In this document: piece by piece, positions 1-11,413 of the stretch
Layout of the letters: each line of letters starts with the position of its first letter
Position numbering within the stretch: the stretch's first letter is position 1
Origin: Icerya purchasi
Lineage: Eukaryota; Arthropoda; Insecta; Hemiptera; Monophlebidae
DNA length: 64,000 nucleotides
Direction: 5' to 3'
NCBI GenBank assembly: GCA_039619475.1
Contig: CM077116.1
Span: 21,355,443 to 21,419,442 of the forward strand
Made by a program: the position numbers and the translations under genes
The notes under the pieces: model-generated
What the model was told of the DNA's origin: nothing
What the model saw: only the letters and a program-made list of their open reading frames with translations
Database searches by the model: none

Positions 1-55
1 TTCAGAATGATACAACTTAGAGTGATATTATCATAGTTCTTATACAATTAATTTT
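1..55. repeat. Partial arm of foldback MITE, cut by window edge
   Basis: These bases resemble one arm of the palindromic element just downstream. Both run from a TTCAGAGTGATA-like start to TTCTTATACAA. It is therefore either a second, truncated copy beside the full one or a nested insertion. Similarity was judged by eye. Confidence 0.5.
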
Positions 56-330
56 TTACTCGATAAAAAATTTATTTCAGAGTGATATACCTTTTGGGTG
101 ACACTATGGTAATTCTTATACAACATTTATACGTATTAAAATCGGCATTAAATTCATATTAAAATATCTAGGAACACTTTAATGAATATTTAATGCAGTT
201 TTTAATTATTATTTTAATATAAATTTAATGCCGACTTCAATAAGTATTAATGTTGTATAAGAATTATCATAATGTCACCTCAAGGTATAGCACTCTGAAA
301 TATATTTTATTTATCGAATAATTATTTTTT
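42..330. mobile_element. Foldback (palindromic) MITE, copy 1
   Basis: The left arm (about 55-130) and right arm (about 232-320) are inverted copies of each other. Both carry CGATAAA, TTTCAGAGTG and AATTCTTATACAACATT in mirrored order around an AT-rich centre. There is no coding capacity. A second copy lies at 33920-34174, and the sequence to the right of both copies (to about 420 and 34280) is also alignable, so the repeat unit is larger than the palindrome. Superfamily not assigned; ends are approximate. Confidence 0.75.
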
Positions 331-644
331 ACTTTTTAGTGCATTTTTATTAAATTCTTATAAAAAATCCTGAAGTCGGTATTTTTTTTTAAAAAAAACA
401 TTTTATTTTATAATTTTTAACATTATACTTGAATTTTTTTCTTGCCAGAAATCAACTTTTTTGTCACATTATTCTCTATATTTTATGTTTTGAAAAGAAA
501 AATCGATTTCTTTATTCCGAACTGCATTTCCATAATAAAAACATCGAAAGCTACATTTCCATGGTAATTTGGCAAACTAATAGCATTTTAAGTCAACCGC
601 CTCTGATATACTAATAAAAAATAATAAGAAAAAAAAATTATCCA

Positions 645-1021
645 AAGGGATCACATTTTTTCAGCGTCATTGGATTCCGTTCTCAGCTTTCCATAAAGTG
701 AAATTCACGTGCATCAATTTTTCGCTATTAACTTTTATTTTCCAACGTTTCATCCAAGCACTTAATTCGTTTATTGTTGACTGCAAGCGTTTGGCTGTCC
801 TCTGCTAGATCTTACTTGTGGTCAGAATTGCTGTGTCATCAGCAAACATGGAAATAACTGTATGATTGTTCGTTGGAATATCGACTGTGTAAAGGAGATA
901 AAGGATAGGTCCCAAAACACTACCTTGTGGTATTCTTGCAGATAAGTTTCTTCAGTCAGACATCGCTTCCTCATAACTAATTCTGAATTGCTGGTTGATC
1001 AGGTATGATTCCAGAATACGA
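645..1021 (-). pseudogene. LINE reverse-transcriptase remnant (Jockey-like)
   Basis: Read on the minus strand, this stretch gives ILESYL...QFRISY, then IPQGSVLGPILYLLYTVDI, then FADDTAIL, then a region resembling W-KIKVNSEK-HVNFT. These are the palm motifs of a non-LTR retrotransposon reverse transcriptase, with FADD as the catalytic box. At least two in-frame stops (before RNLSA and after TTSKI) show it is dead. Only about 125 codons remain of a domain usually over 250. It lies just 5' of the mariner copy and upstream of the first visible ABCG exon. Confidence 0.8.
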
Positions 1022-1040
1022 TACCACGAATATACATAAC

Positions 1041-1046
<6 letters not shown>

Positions 1047-1087
<41 letters not shown>
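1047..1087. repeat. (AT)n microsatellite
   Basis: An uninterrupted AT dinucleotide run abuts the left end of the mariner element. A related TATGTA-rich run flanks its right end (2416-2456), so the element probably inserted at a TA inside a microsatellite. Confidence 0.9.
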
Positions 1088-1092
<5 letters not shown>

Positions 1093-2415
1093 TGCGTCCC
1101 ATAAGTTTTAAGACTACGAGTATAGAATCGAAACAAGTAGCACTATCTTCATGAAATTTTAGGAACTTCTTACTACATCCTTCTTACCCTTTCATACCAA
1201 GTTTCAAGTCAATCGGATGATTAGTCTCGGTTTGGTGACTGTGCGCGTGACATACTGTTGGCTGTGTTGTCATAACTTTAAAATGGAAACAAATCTCGAA
1301 CCAGGCGCAGCGATTAAGTTTTGTTGGAAAGCGGGTAAAAGTGCGACGGAAACGTTCGAAATGATGAAAGTGGCTTACGCTGAGTCTACTTTGTCTCTTG
1401 CTACTGTATTTCGGTGGTTTAATTCGTTTACTTCGGGTAGCGAGTGCATCAAAGACGAAGAGAGAGGTGGGAGACCATGCACAACGAAAACAGACGAAAA
1501 CATCGCTCGTGTTGCCGATTTCTTGAAGGAGAATCGAAGTGCGGGGTGTACACAGGTTGGTAGAAGAAGAAACTGGAATCCCTAAATCCATCGTTCAACG
1601 CATTATTCGAAACAATTTACAGAAACGGAAGATTTGCGCGCGCTTCGTTCCACATGCTCTGACAGCTGAGCAACAAGAACAACGCGTCTTTCATGCGCGA
1701 GACCTTCTCGAAATGATTGAAGCCAATCCGAATTTTCTTGAAAGCATAATTACAGGTGACGAAAGTTGGTGTTTTGCGTATAACCCTGAAACGAAGAGGC
1801 AAAGCGCGGAATGGTGTGGAAAAAATTCCCCGCGACCCAAAAAATTGCGATTTCAAAAGTCCAAAGTAAAAACAATGCTTATCGTGTTCTTTGATTCAAA
1901 AGGAATTGTTCACAAAGAATTTGTTCCTCAAGGTGTTACTGTCAATGCTGCATTCTATCAGCAAGTTCTAGATCGCCTTTGTAAAAGAATTGCGCGCGTC
2001 AGGCCGAATTTGTGGAGAAATCGATCTTTTTTCCTGTTACACGACAACGCTCCAGCACACACCGCAGCGATTAACGTTCAGTTTTTGGCAAAAAAATCGG
2101 TTCCCGTGTTGCGCCACCCGCCTTATTCGCCGGATATGAGTCCACCGGACTATTTCCTGTTTCCCAAACTAAAAATGACCCTGACAGGAAAACATTTTGC
2201 ATCGATTCCTGAGATTCAAGAAGCTGTGACGAGGAACCTCAACGATATTCCAAGCGACGCGTTTTTGAAAGGTATGAAAAGGTTGGAGGATCGCGCAAAC
2301 AAATGTATACAGTCTAATGGAGCCTATTTTGAATAAAAATCGTGTTGAAAAAATTTTGGTATTTTTTTTTGTATAGTTTATAAACTCAGTCTCAAAACTT
2401 ACGGGACGCACTGTG
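1088..2415 (+). mobile_element. mariner-family DNA transposon, near-complete
   Basis: The element has 28-bp terminal inverted repeats starting CACAGTGCGTCCC (1088-1115 and 2388-2415, about two mismatches) and is flanked on both sides by TA, the target duplication of Tc1/mariner elements. Its length of 1328 bp matches mariner elements (about 1.3 kb). It contains one transposase gene broken by a frameshift. The well-preserved ends and reading frame suggest a fairly recent insertion. Confidence 0.93.
1283..2336 (+). pseudogene. mariner transposase, one frameshift
   Basis: This is the cut-and-paste transposase of the element at 1088-2415. The N-terminal helix-turn-helix half is open from the ATG at 1283 to about 1540, in one frame. 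The catalytic half continues one base out of frame to the stop at 2334-2336. The switch falls in a short G run near 1541-1546 and is consistent with one extra base. Catalytic motifs are TGDESW (first Asp), LHDNAPAHT (second Asp) and SPPDYFLFP (third Asp), with 34 residues between the second and third, i.e. mariner DD34D. Total length of about 350 codons is normal. An AATAAA at 2332-2337 overlaps the stop. Apart from the shift I see no disabling lesion. Confidence 0.92.
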
Positions 2416-2420
2416 TATGT

Positions 2421-2451
<31 letters not shown>

Positions 2452-3885
2452 GCATATGTGACGGCACATGGAGAAAGGAATTAAAAAACTGATTTTTTTC
2501 TTCATAATGTGATATAAAAATATCAGAGAATTAAATAAAATTGGTCTCAAGTTTCTAAAGACATTTTTAAGACACCAGCTATCGCGTGAATATACATATT
2601 AAAGTAATTAGATAATAGAAGTTGAAAACAAATTTACTGACTTCGTGAAGGATTTGAACCTAGTACATGCGTTGTTAATGTTGCAGTATTTATCATCATT
2701 TTCACTACTGCACCGCACAAAACACAATTACCGGAGTTGCATTTTTATTATACATAAACGTAACAAATTACGTTTTTAAACTTAAAATATTTTTTTTTTT
2801 ACATTAATGTATTATTATATTTTTTTTAGTAATTTGTTATGTTTAATATATTTCACTTTTAAGAATCTTTCGAGCCATTTGCACAAGGAAATACACATAA
2901 TCTGGTCTTTATTACATGTTTTTGTCTAAACGGCTATCCGTAACATGCGTTACATATGACTTCTTTGACATTTCTCGCGTAAATCAAGCATGTGCTTTCT
3001 CTGATGTTTTACATATACTCATAGCTTTCTATCTATCGTGAAAGAGTTTCATCAAAATCGGCATTCGAAACTTTGTGCCGTCTCCTTGTAAAAAATTATT
3101 GCTTTCAAAATTAAGACGGTTAAATTCTAGGCGCGAATGTAACAATTATCGAAATAGCATCTCGGGGCAACGTTGTATTTTAATAATAGCCCCCTATGTT
3201 TTAGATCGGATTGCAATATTTTTAGTTGAGTGCAGCCATTGACCCATCTCGTAATCCGGCAAATTTATTACCCGTATTTTTAATGCATCGTTATTAAAGA
3301 TTTTTCCAATTTTTTTAAACGTGTCGAGTTTCTTTTTATTTAGACAAAATTTAATCGCAGTTGCGTGAACAAATTGAAAAAAAGTAATTTGGAAATATTG
3401 TTAATTTGTTACTAATTATAATTTAATAAACACCTTTCTAAATTATATACACATGCAGATTATTTGCAACAGTTTTTATTTCATTATAATTACGAGTAGT
3501 AATAAACAATAATGCGCGAATTACTAATATTTTCATCAGTTCATCTTAGAAAGTGATCGATCACGCGATAGAGTAGACCGAAAACGGTCACATCAGCGTC
3601 ATTGCTGCGCGTTGTTTTTGTCATTCGGTATCGCGGTAAACTTCAGCAAATCGCGTTACCTTATGACGAACAAGAACGTCTAGTATGTTGATGTAATTTT
3701 TTGAGTGCCAGAATTAAACGAGTTTTCGAATCGCCGTAATAATTTTATTGTTTTCGCTCTCCGAGTTTAAGTACTGAAAATACAGTCGTCTACTGTTGGC
3801 AGGTAAAAATTTTATAGTAGCCCAAATCCGCCGTATTTTTTATTAATTTGTCTTTCAGTAACGGTCAAGAACCGATCGCTTTGAG
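2416..3885. other. Non-coding stretch, no gene seen
   Basis: This sequence lies between the mariner and the palindromic element at 3.9 kb. It is AT-rich with no supported coding region. Around 2640-2725 (minus strand) there is a weak tRNA-like arrangement ending in a B-box-like GGTTCAAATCC, perhaps a degraded SINE head. About 3540-3720 is less AT-rich and has several CG dinucleotides, but I recognise nothing in it. Confidence 0.5.
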
Positions 3886-3889
3886 TAGT

Positions 3890-4355
3890 TAAATTACCTC
3901 CAACACGCAATGTAAGAAGCGATAAAAATGTAATACGGTATAACTTGCTTAAAATGTACAAAATATTTATAATTATAAAATAAATAATTACCACGATAAC
4001 AAACAAAAATAAGTATTAAATCACTTTAATAAATTAAAGTAAAAATACCTCAATTTAAAGAAACGTTTGCGGGCTATATCATCACTGTTAACAATATAGA
4101 ACGCACACAAATAAAACTAAAAACACACCATTTGAGGTCACTCTGTATTGCTAACTGATGATAGAGCCCGATAGCGTTTCCTTATATCGAGCTATTTATT
4201 TTTATTTATTGAAGTAATTTTTAATACTTATTTTTGTTTGTTATCGAGGCAATTATTTACTTTATATTTGTAAGTATTAACAAACAAAGGTATATGGATT
4301 TATTTATATTATACAAAATGTTACCTACGACTATAGCGTTAGGAGCCAATCTGGA
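3890..4355. mobile_element. Long palindromic (foldback) element
   Basis: Nearly the whole interval is self-complementary. AATAATTACC-CGATAACAAA and AAATAAGTATTAAA on the left reappear inverted as TTTAATACTTATTTTTG and TTTGTTATCGAGG on the right. The inner blocks GAAACGTTTGCGGGCT and TATCATCA pair with the inverted sequence at about 4140-4185, leaving a loop near 4110-4130. Opposite-strand short reading frames in the two arms both begin MFVI, a by-product of the symmetry rather than genes. Class not assigned. Confidence 0.7.
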
Positions 4356-5485
4356 ACTGCTAAATATTTATTTTTATTTAATTGTTCTCCGTTTGGGAAA
4401 GACACCGACCAATTCTTAAAATTTACATCTATTCTATTTCAGTTTCATAAAAATACAAAAGTAGAATTGAACGAATTAATTATTAATAATGTAATCTTAT
4501 ATTTTTGCTTAGTTTTGTAAAATGCAACCTATTTTTAACGCTAAATGTACGAAATTCGTAAAAAGTAAACGAATGATAAAAACAGATTAAATTGTTTTTC
4601 TTAAAAACAAAAAAAAAAAAAAGTAAAACTTAAACACTGCTATATACGGCAAGTTTACTTACGTATTTAGTTCTGCTTGAAACCGGTTTTATTTTTAATT
4701 AAAGAAGAGATGATTTTCAGAACAATACGATTATTATGAAATATCCGTAAAAATATTTTGCAATTTTAAGCGAATACGAGGAATTTTCCACGCAATTCTG
4801 AATTTTGTTTTGTACGCTAGTTATTCAATCTTACCATCTAGTTCTAAATAGATTCTTGTCCACCGAATTAAGAAATTCATTGTGTGCTTCTCACCGTATG
4901 AACTGTTGTTGTCAAATGTCTTCTTCAATTTATTTGTACGGACCGCCGATTGTACACATTTATCACGGTGCAAAGTTAATTTCAGAACCTTGACCGCTTG
5001 TCGCGTTTTATCACGACTAGGATTTATCGTCGAAGTATTATCGATAGTGTCTGATCAGCAGTGTATCGATAAGAGTGCAACTCTAAAGAAGTATTGTACT
5101 GTTCGGAAGAGTAGTAGTTGTCAGATTATTATTGTGCGACAGAAATTAAACGTGTTTTTACGATTCTGTTTTCGAGACAATCGTGTGTATAAACGTAGAG
5201 CCCCCCGTATTAGGCAATTTTAATTTAATCAACGTACTCGCGTGTAATTCACGTCGGTGGTTTAATTAATCATCAATATTTTTGTCATTCTATTCTTCTC
5301 CGAAAAACTTTATTATTCATTTACTGTCACGTACGATTGGCAAAAAATAAAATAAAATTCAACAAAAACCAAAAAAGGCATTAAAAAAATGCAAGTTTAT
5401 ATTGTTTTAATTGAAAAAGATAAAAAGTCGGTTTTTTTCTAATCCATGTTTGTTTTATAATTTTCTAACACAATTGGAATTTCAG
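4356..5485. other. Upstream intron of the ABCG gene (presumed)
   Basis: This is sequence 5' of the first visible ABCG exon. The exon starts mid-codon, so this must be intron. I searched it for a Walker A or LSGG-type signature exon and found none. The stretch 4830-5230 is less AT-rich and open on the + strand (113 codons), but its product matches nothing I know and has no flanking splice logic. Confidence 0.5.
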
Positions 5486-5724
5486 AGGGCTGGATGATGT
5501 CTCCAGTAAACAGTGCGTCGGTTTGCTGAAGTCGTTGGCCAGCTCAGGCCGCACGATTATATGCTCAATCCACACGCCTAGTGCTCGAGTTTTTGCCATG
5601 TTCGATCATGTCTATTTACTGTCCGAGGGCCAATGCGTTTTTGCGGGACAGTCAAACGATGTAGTTCCTTATCTGTCTACTTTAGGATTGCAATGTCCGA
5701 TACACTACAATCCGGCTGATTTCG
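5486..5724 (+). CDS. ABCG exon a: D-loop, H-loop, end of nucleotide-binding domain
   Basis: The acceptor is TTTCAG at 5481-5485. The first base completes a codon, then 79 codons run from GLDD to NPADF, and one base is left for the next codon (phase 1). The donor is GTAAGA at 5725. The exon holds the D-loop (GLDDVSS), the strand GRTIICSIH with the switch histidine, and the VPYL...CP..YNPADF closing motif. The upstream Walker A and signature sequences are on exons outside the window. Confidence 0.93.
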
Positions 5725-8700
5725 GTAAGAACTTATAAAAAATGTGTAACAAATAACGAATTTTATGGTGAACCGTTCATTAGAAGTTACCAGTAGTTCC
5801 GCTGTAAATGAGACGAAATCTGTCTATCGATCTGATTGTGATACATTGAAATACGTAATAAACACGATTTATTGTTAAAAAACAAAAATATCCGCAACAA
5901 AAGATCATTCTCGCATTATGCCGCCGCCGCCACGTTTATAGTGCATTGAAGACCGTAACAAGAAGTTGGCACTAATAAAACTGACGCGAAAGTAATCCTA
6001 AAGAGAAGAATAAAATATTGAAGTTTCAGCAATATCAGCGCGAGGAATTTGCGCTGTTTGTAAAATAAGCGGATTTTGAGTGTCTCCTGCATGATCGGCA
6101 AATGTTTCTATAAATGATAAGACTTCTGGTATCGTGGAGAGGAAGATAATGACAGTGATGGTGCAGAATTTGGTAAAAATATGAGGGGGTGATTAAAAAT
6201 ATAAACGACAGTGTACAGTGCATGGTAATGGCATTATTCAAAGTAATCTTCAAAACAGTCTAGGACTATTCTAGTACAAATGAAAATTGGTTACTATCAT
6301 TATTGTGACGTGAAGAGTGTATTAAAATCTCATTGAAACCTAAAATGTGCCACAACCGTAACGGAAAACAAGATATTTCGTGAATCGTTGGTAAAAGTTC
6401 TGTGAAAAATAGAAAAGGTCTATCAGAAACATATATTCCTTTGCCGTGCACGAATATATGCCATCGACGTTGTGTTACATTTGTGAAGAACCTCTGCATA
6501 ATAATAGTTGCAGATTACGATCATTTGTCTCGAACATTTCATGATGCATCGTATGCAAAGTGTCATTTAAAATATCAACTTTCATCATTAGTTTCATCAT
6601 CATTTATGCATAACATCAGTTTATAACGCGTGTTTTTAGAACATCATAGGGATTTCAAATAATGAAGAGCGCCGTATGTAATTTTCAAAAAGAATATTAG
6701 AAAAAATAAAAATACGATTTGTTAATGCATTCCGTTTCATAGGACTTGAACCGGTAATTAGTTAGTTGCCTGCACTTCATCATACAATCAGTAACATTTC
6801 ATCGCCTGATTAGTTTAGTGTATTTTACAGAAAGGACGTTTTCCTACACATTCATATGTATCATGGGAAAAATTAAAATAGTCGCAATTGCCTAAAAAGA
6901 GTGATTTCTGCAATTCATCGATGAAGTCTGATATTATTCGCAAAGTTACTTTCGTGCATTTAATGTGCAGAATACATTTTCAAACACTCGATAAGATAGT
7001 GATGTGTACCTGAAAACGGATGTATTACTTTTCGCTGATGTTTTCAAAAAGTTTAGAAGCGTTTACTATAAAACCTATAAATTGGATCGTGCATGAAGTT
7101 TTTCTGCTTCTGAATATTAGCCTTAGCAATGTTAAAAGTGACAAAGGCTCAATTAGAAGTCTTAATCGATTATGAACTGATTTTATACTTCAAGGCCAGA
7201 ATATACAGTGAGTCCCATAAATATATTCGTACGCCAACGAGAAAAATGGAAAAGCATCTATAAAACAACGAAAAACAACTTTAATGACGAAAAATACATA
7301 TGATACTCGTAGGTATGACTTCCTTATGAAGCATAATGAAAGACAAAAAGTAAAAAAAAATCACATATCACGCTTGTATACAGATCAAAAAGAAAAGAGC
7401 TGAAAAGAACAAGTCACAAAAATATTCGTGCAACGGAACATAGTGCGCAATGTTGCACTTGGGGTTTTCCAAAAACGGATGATGAACATCCGGCTGCGTC
7501 CGGACAGCGTATAGAGCGCTGAGTCGTTAGTTCGCGACAAGCGATCGTACCGTGTGCGAGTTACGAGTGCAGTGCATCTCAAGTGCGAAGAAAAATGCCG
7601 CGAAAGTGTCGAAATCCGTCTTTGGAGATGCGAAAACTGCTATTTATCACTATACAAAAGGTAAAACATTAAATGCAATAGCTCAACTACTCGAACTACC
7701 TTGCAGTACTTGTCAATAGATTATCTGTCCATATGTACAGAAGAATCGCATTCAGTCAGTTTCACAAAAGGGCAGGCCAAAGAAGCTTTTCGCGCATAAC
7801 GAACGGTACATTGTCGGTAAGGTTGGCCGGAATCCACAATTGAGTGCCCCAAAACTCGCGACGAAAGTAAATGCTATGTGGAATAAAACAGTTTCTGTCG
7901 AAACAATTCGTAGATCGCTAAGGAAATATGTGCATCATGGGAGAACGGTCAGAAGGAAACCGTTCATGAGAGAATAAAAAAAAAGCGGTATTAGCTTTCG
8001 ATGAAGTATCAGACAGTCCCGACAGTTTTTAGAAAAACGTTATATTCAGCGATGAGTCTAAATTTAACCTTTTTAGTGGAGGTGGGCGGCAGACAGTATG
8101 GCGCAAATCGAAGATGGAATTAAATCCAAAGAACCTTATAGCAACTGTGAAACATGGAGGCGGAGGAGTAATGATTTGGGACTGTTTCTCATCATATGGG
8201 GTAGGTTCACTCGTCTATATTGATGGCCGGATGAATAAGGAAATGTATGTGGACATTTTACATAATAATTTACGTCCAAGTGCCGGAAAAGTTGTAATTG
8301 CCAACTCATTTTATTTTTACCAGGATAACGATCCAAAGCATACCGCACTTTATACCCGTGAATAGATGCTTTATAATTGCCCTCATATGATACCTATTCC
8401 TATTCAGTCCCCAGACTTACCCATCGAACATGCATGGGATTACCTTAACAAGAAATTTCGTGAATCACCAATTCAGAACATCAATTAATTGAAAGAACGT
8501 CTTATAGCCGAATGGAAGAAAATTTTCATGGAATATTGCCAAATATTGGCGTCGTCCATGCCACGTCGGTTGGAAGCAGTGGTTAAGGCTCGAGGTCTTC
8601 GAACAAAATATTAAGAACATTTTTTTGGAGTTGTACAAATACTTTTGCGACGTGATCTATTCAACTCTTTCCTTTTTTTTCTTCCATTTACAAGTATGAT

Positions 8701-11382
8701 GTACGATTTTTTTTTACTTTTTGTCTTTCATTATGCTTCACAGGATACCTATGAGTATCATATGTATTTTTCGTCATTAAAGTTGTTTTTCGTTGTTTTA
8801 TAAACGCTTTTCCATTTTTCTCGTTAGTATACAAATATTTATAAGACTCACTGTGTATGTGGCAGTGTGTAAAACAATATGACAAGACAGAAAATGCCTA
8901 CATTAATAGCCGTAATACCAGAACGATAATAGTACTAGTGTGATATAATTCGGTAGTATTTATTACGGAAGTGTTGCAGTTTCGTAATAGTTGAATAGAC
9001 CAAACAAGACCTGCATATAAAAGAATGGGTTTTACGATAGATTTATATATAATGAGTTTATTATTAATGGATTTTTTGTAAAAATTTGATATAAGGAAAA
9101 TAAATATTTATTAGCTTTGTCAGTTACATAGTTAATGTGTTTATTGAAGTTTAGCCTCCGATACAAGATAATTTCCCAATGTTTTATAAATTCCATAACA
9201 TTGTCGCTTAAAGTAATGGGCTGAATAACCCCGGAAGTCTCCTTTTAGTGAATAAAGCAGCTTCAGTTTTAGTGGGCTCGAGCTTTATCTTTCATTTATT
9301 AATCATATGAAAATTGTATTCTAATAGTTTTTTAAATTACAAAGATTCGAAAGGATGAAGAATATGTATCGCTGTGTCGTCCTAATGCAAGGTTCAAAAT
9401 TTTTAAGTCTAGGCAAATCGCTTATGTAAAGAATACAAAGGGAAGATTCTAGTACACTGCTCTGAGAGGCGCCAGCAAAAGTTAATCTTAAAGAAGATTT
9501 CATTTGGTTGATTTTGTCTGAGAATTTTCTATGAAATAAGTAGCTGATGATAGTTTTAATTACATTAGATAGCATAGAAATTTATTGAGTATCATCTTAT
9601 AAATTAGGCCTTGATGTCAATCAGCATCATAGGCCTTTTCTACATCAAATATATAGAAGTACATCGGTATGTTTATTAAGGTTGCAGTTATCTGAGTAGT
9701 AATCCGCTATTCTAATGATCTGAAGAAACCAAACTGGTCGTGGGTGAGAGTTTTATTAACAGTAATCTTTTAATCTAGAAGAATAATTTTTTCTGCTATT
9801 TTACTAAGATTACTCGGTGAAGCGATAGTGCTCTAGTTAATGGCACTATTATTATCTTTACTAGTTTTTGAAATCAGTGACTCTTGGTTATTACACGAAA
9901 TAGGTGTCCTCGAAACAGTTAACTTCTACAAAACCCAAATTTATTTTGAGAACTTCGTAACTATTGCGCCATATTATGTGTACAGAAAGTGTAGTTAAAT
10001 TACATCGCGTTTAATTTATACTATTTTCAAGTTAATTATTTTAATGATTATAGAGAATTTTCTGTTTTGTTTTTTTTTTTTTTTGCCCTAGTGATTGATG
10101 TATCTAACAGAGAATACGGAGATTACACGAAAAAAATGATTATGGCCACGGATAACGGCAGGTGTTATAGGTGGAACAGACCTTTATTCGAATGCAAAGA
10201 AAGTAATCTAGTCTCAGGTGATTGGAAAACTACTGGAGAAAATTGTAGTCGAATATTTCGTATAGCAAAGAAATTATTTCATCTTTATGTAAAATTATGA
10301 AAGTCCTGAACAGTTTAAAATTCTTGTATGAAACATATATTCTAACATTTTATTTGATCGAGATTTCAATAATTCTTCCTTCGAATATGAAAATTTATAA
10401 TTAATCATATAAATTTCAGTTATTAATCAATAATGGATTACCTCTTTAATTTATAAAAAATTATAAGTCATATTTACAAAAGTTAATATTCTTTCCCTCT
10501 TAACAATATTCTTTTTTGCCTTATAGAAATTTTTTTTTTTTTATGTTAGTTTTATCGTACCGATTAATGTTAGGCAATATTCCCCAACTTGTTACTTGGA
10601 AGGTATTACTACGAGTATAACGTCGCGTTTGGCCTAGTGGCTAGAGCGCTTGACTTCCGATCCAAAATTATGCGGCGCTAGTTTAGTATACAGCAGTTTA
10701 GACGACACAGTTGGACACTGCATTTGTGTATCGATAACAAGCGACTATAGTCAGTTCCAAATGTAGTCTTGCGAGTGCACTAGCGTCGTATAGAAATATT
10801 CAGCCGGCGAACAATCGCATCAACGTGAGTAAAGGCCAGTCGTCTTTAGTGATGTGCGATTTCGAAATGTTTTTACAATCGAAACAATCGACAATCGTCA
10901 AAAAAACAATCAAATGATTTTCATTCGAATGATTGTGGTGAATCCGAATGAATTATTCGAATAAAAACCGAAACTATCCGAACACAAACGAATGAAGTAT
11001 TCGTTAAACATCGACTAGATTCTTCCAAGAGAAATAGCATTTCGAATGATTGTTGTGAATACGAATGAATTATTCGAATAAAATAACATTTCGAATGCAA
11101 CTACGGAACAATCGAATGCATTCGAAGTCATCGAACAATCGAATGCATTCGAAGTCATCGAACAATCGAATAATTCGAATGAAACATTTCGAAGTTGCCC
11201 ATCACTAGTTGTCTTGGTTCGCCTCGCCATTGGTACCTTTCTCGCGTTGTCGGCAGCACGGAAGCTAGGTTGCGCTCCTGCTTACGTGCTTATCTATTGC
11301 GCGGCTATTCTATCCCCTAATTCTCTTCTGAATTAGGAGATAGTCTCATATTCGAAATCGAGTGAGAATAGACGACGATATA

Positions 11383-11413
<31 letters not shown>

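Noticed and set aside
1184..1591. 135-codon minus-strand frame
   Set aside because: Antisense shadow of the mariner transposase.
3812..4419. Two short frames of opposite strand both starting MFVI
   Set aside because: They are the two arms of one palindrome read outward, not genes.
4882..5223. 113-codon + strand frame just upstream of the first visible ABCG exon
   Set aside because: No ABC motif (no Walker A or signature), no matching splice sites or phase, and no recognisable domain; probably chance in a CG-richer patch of intron.
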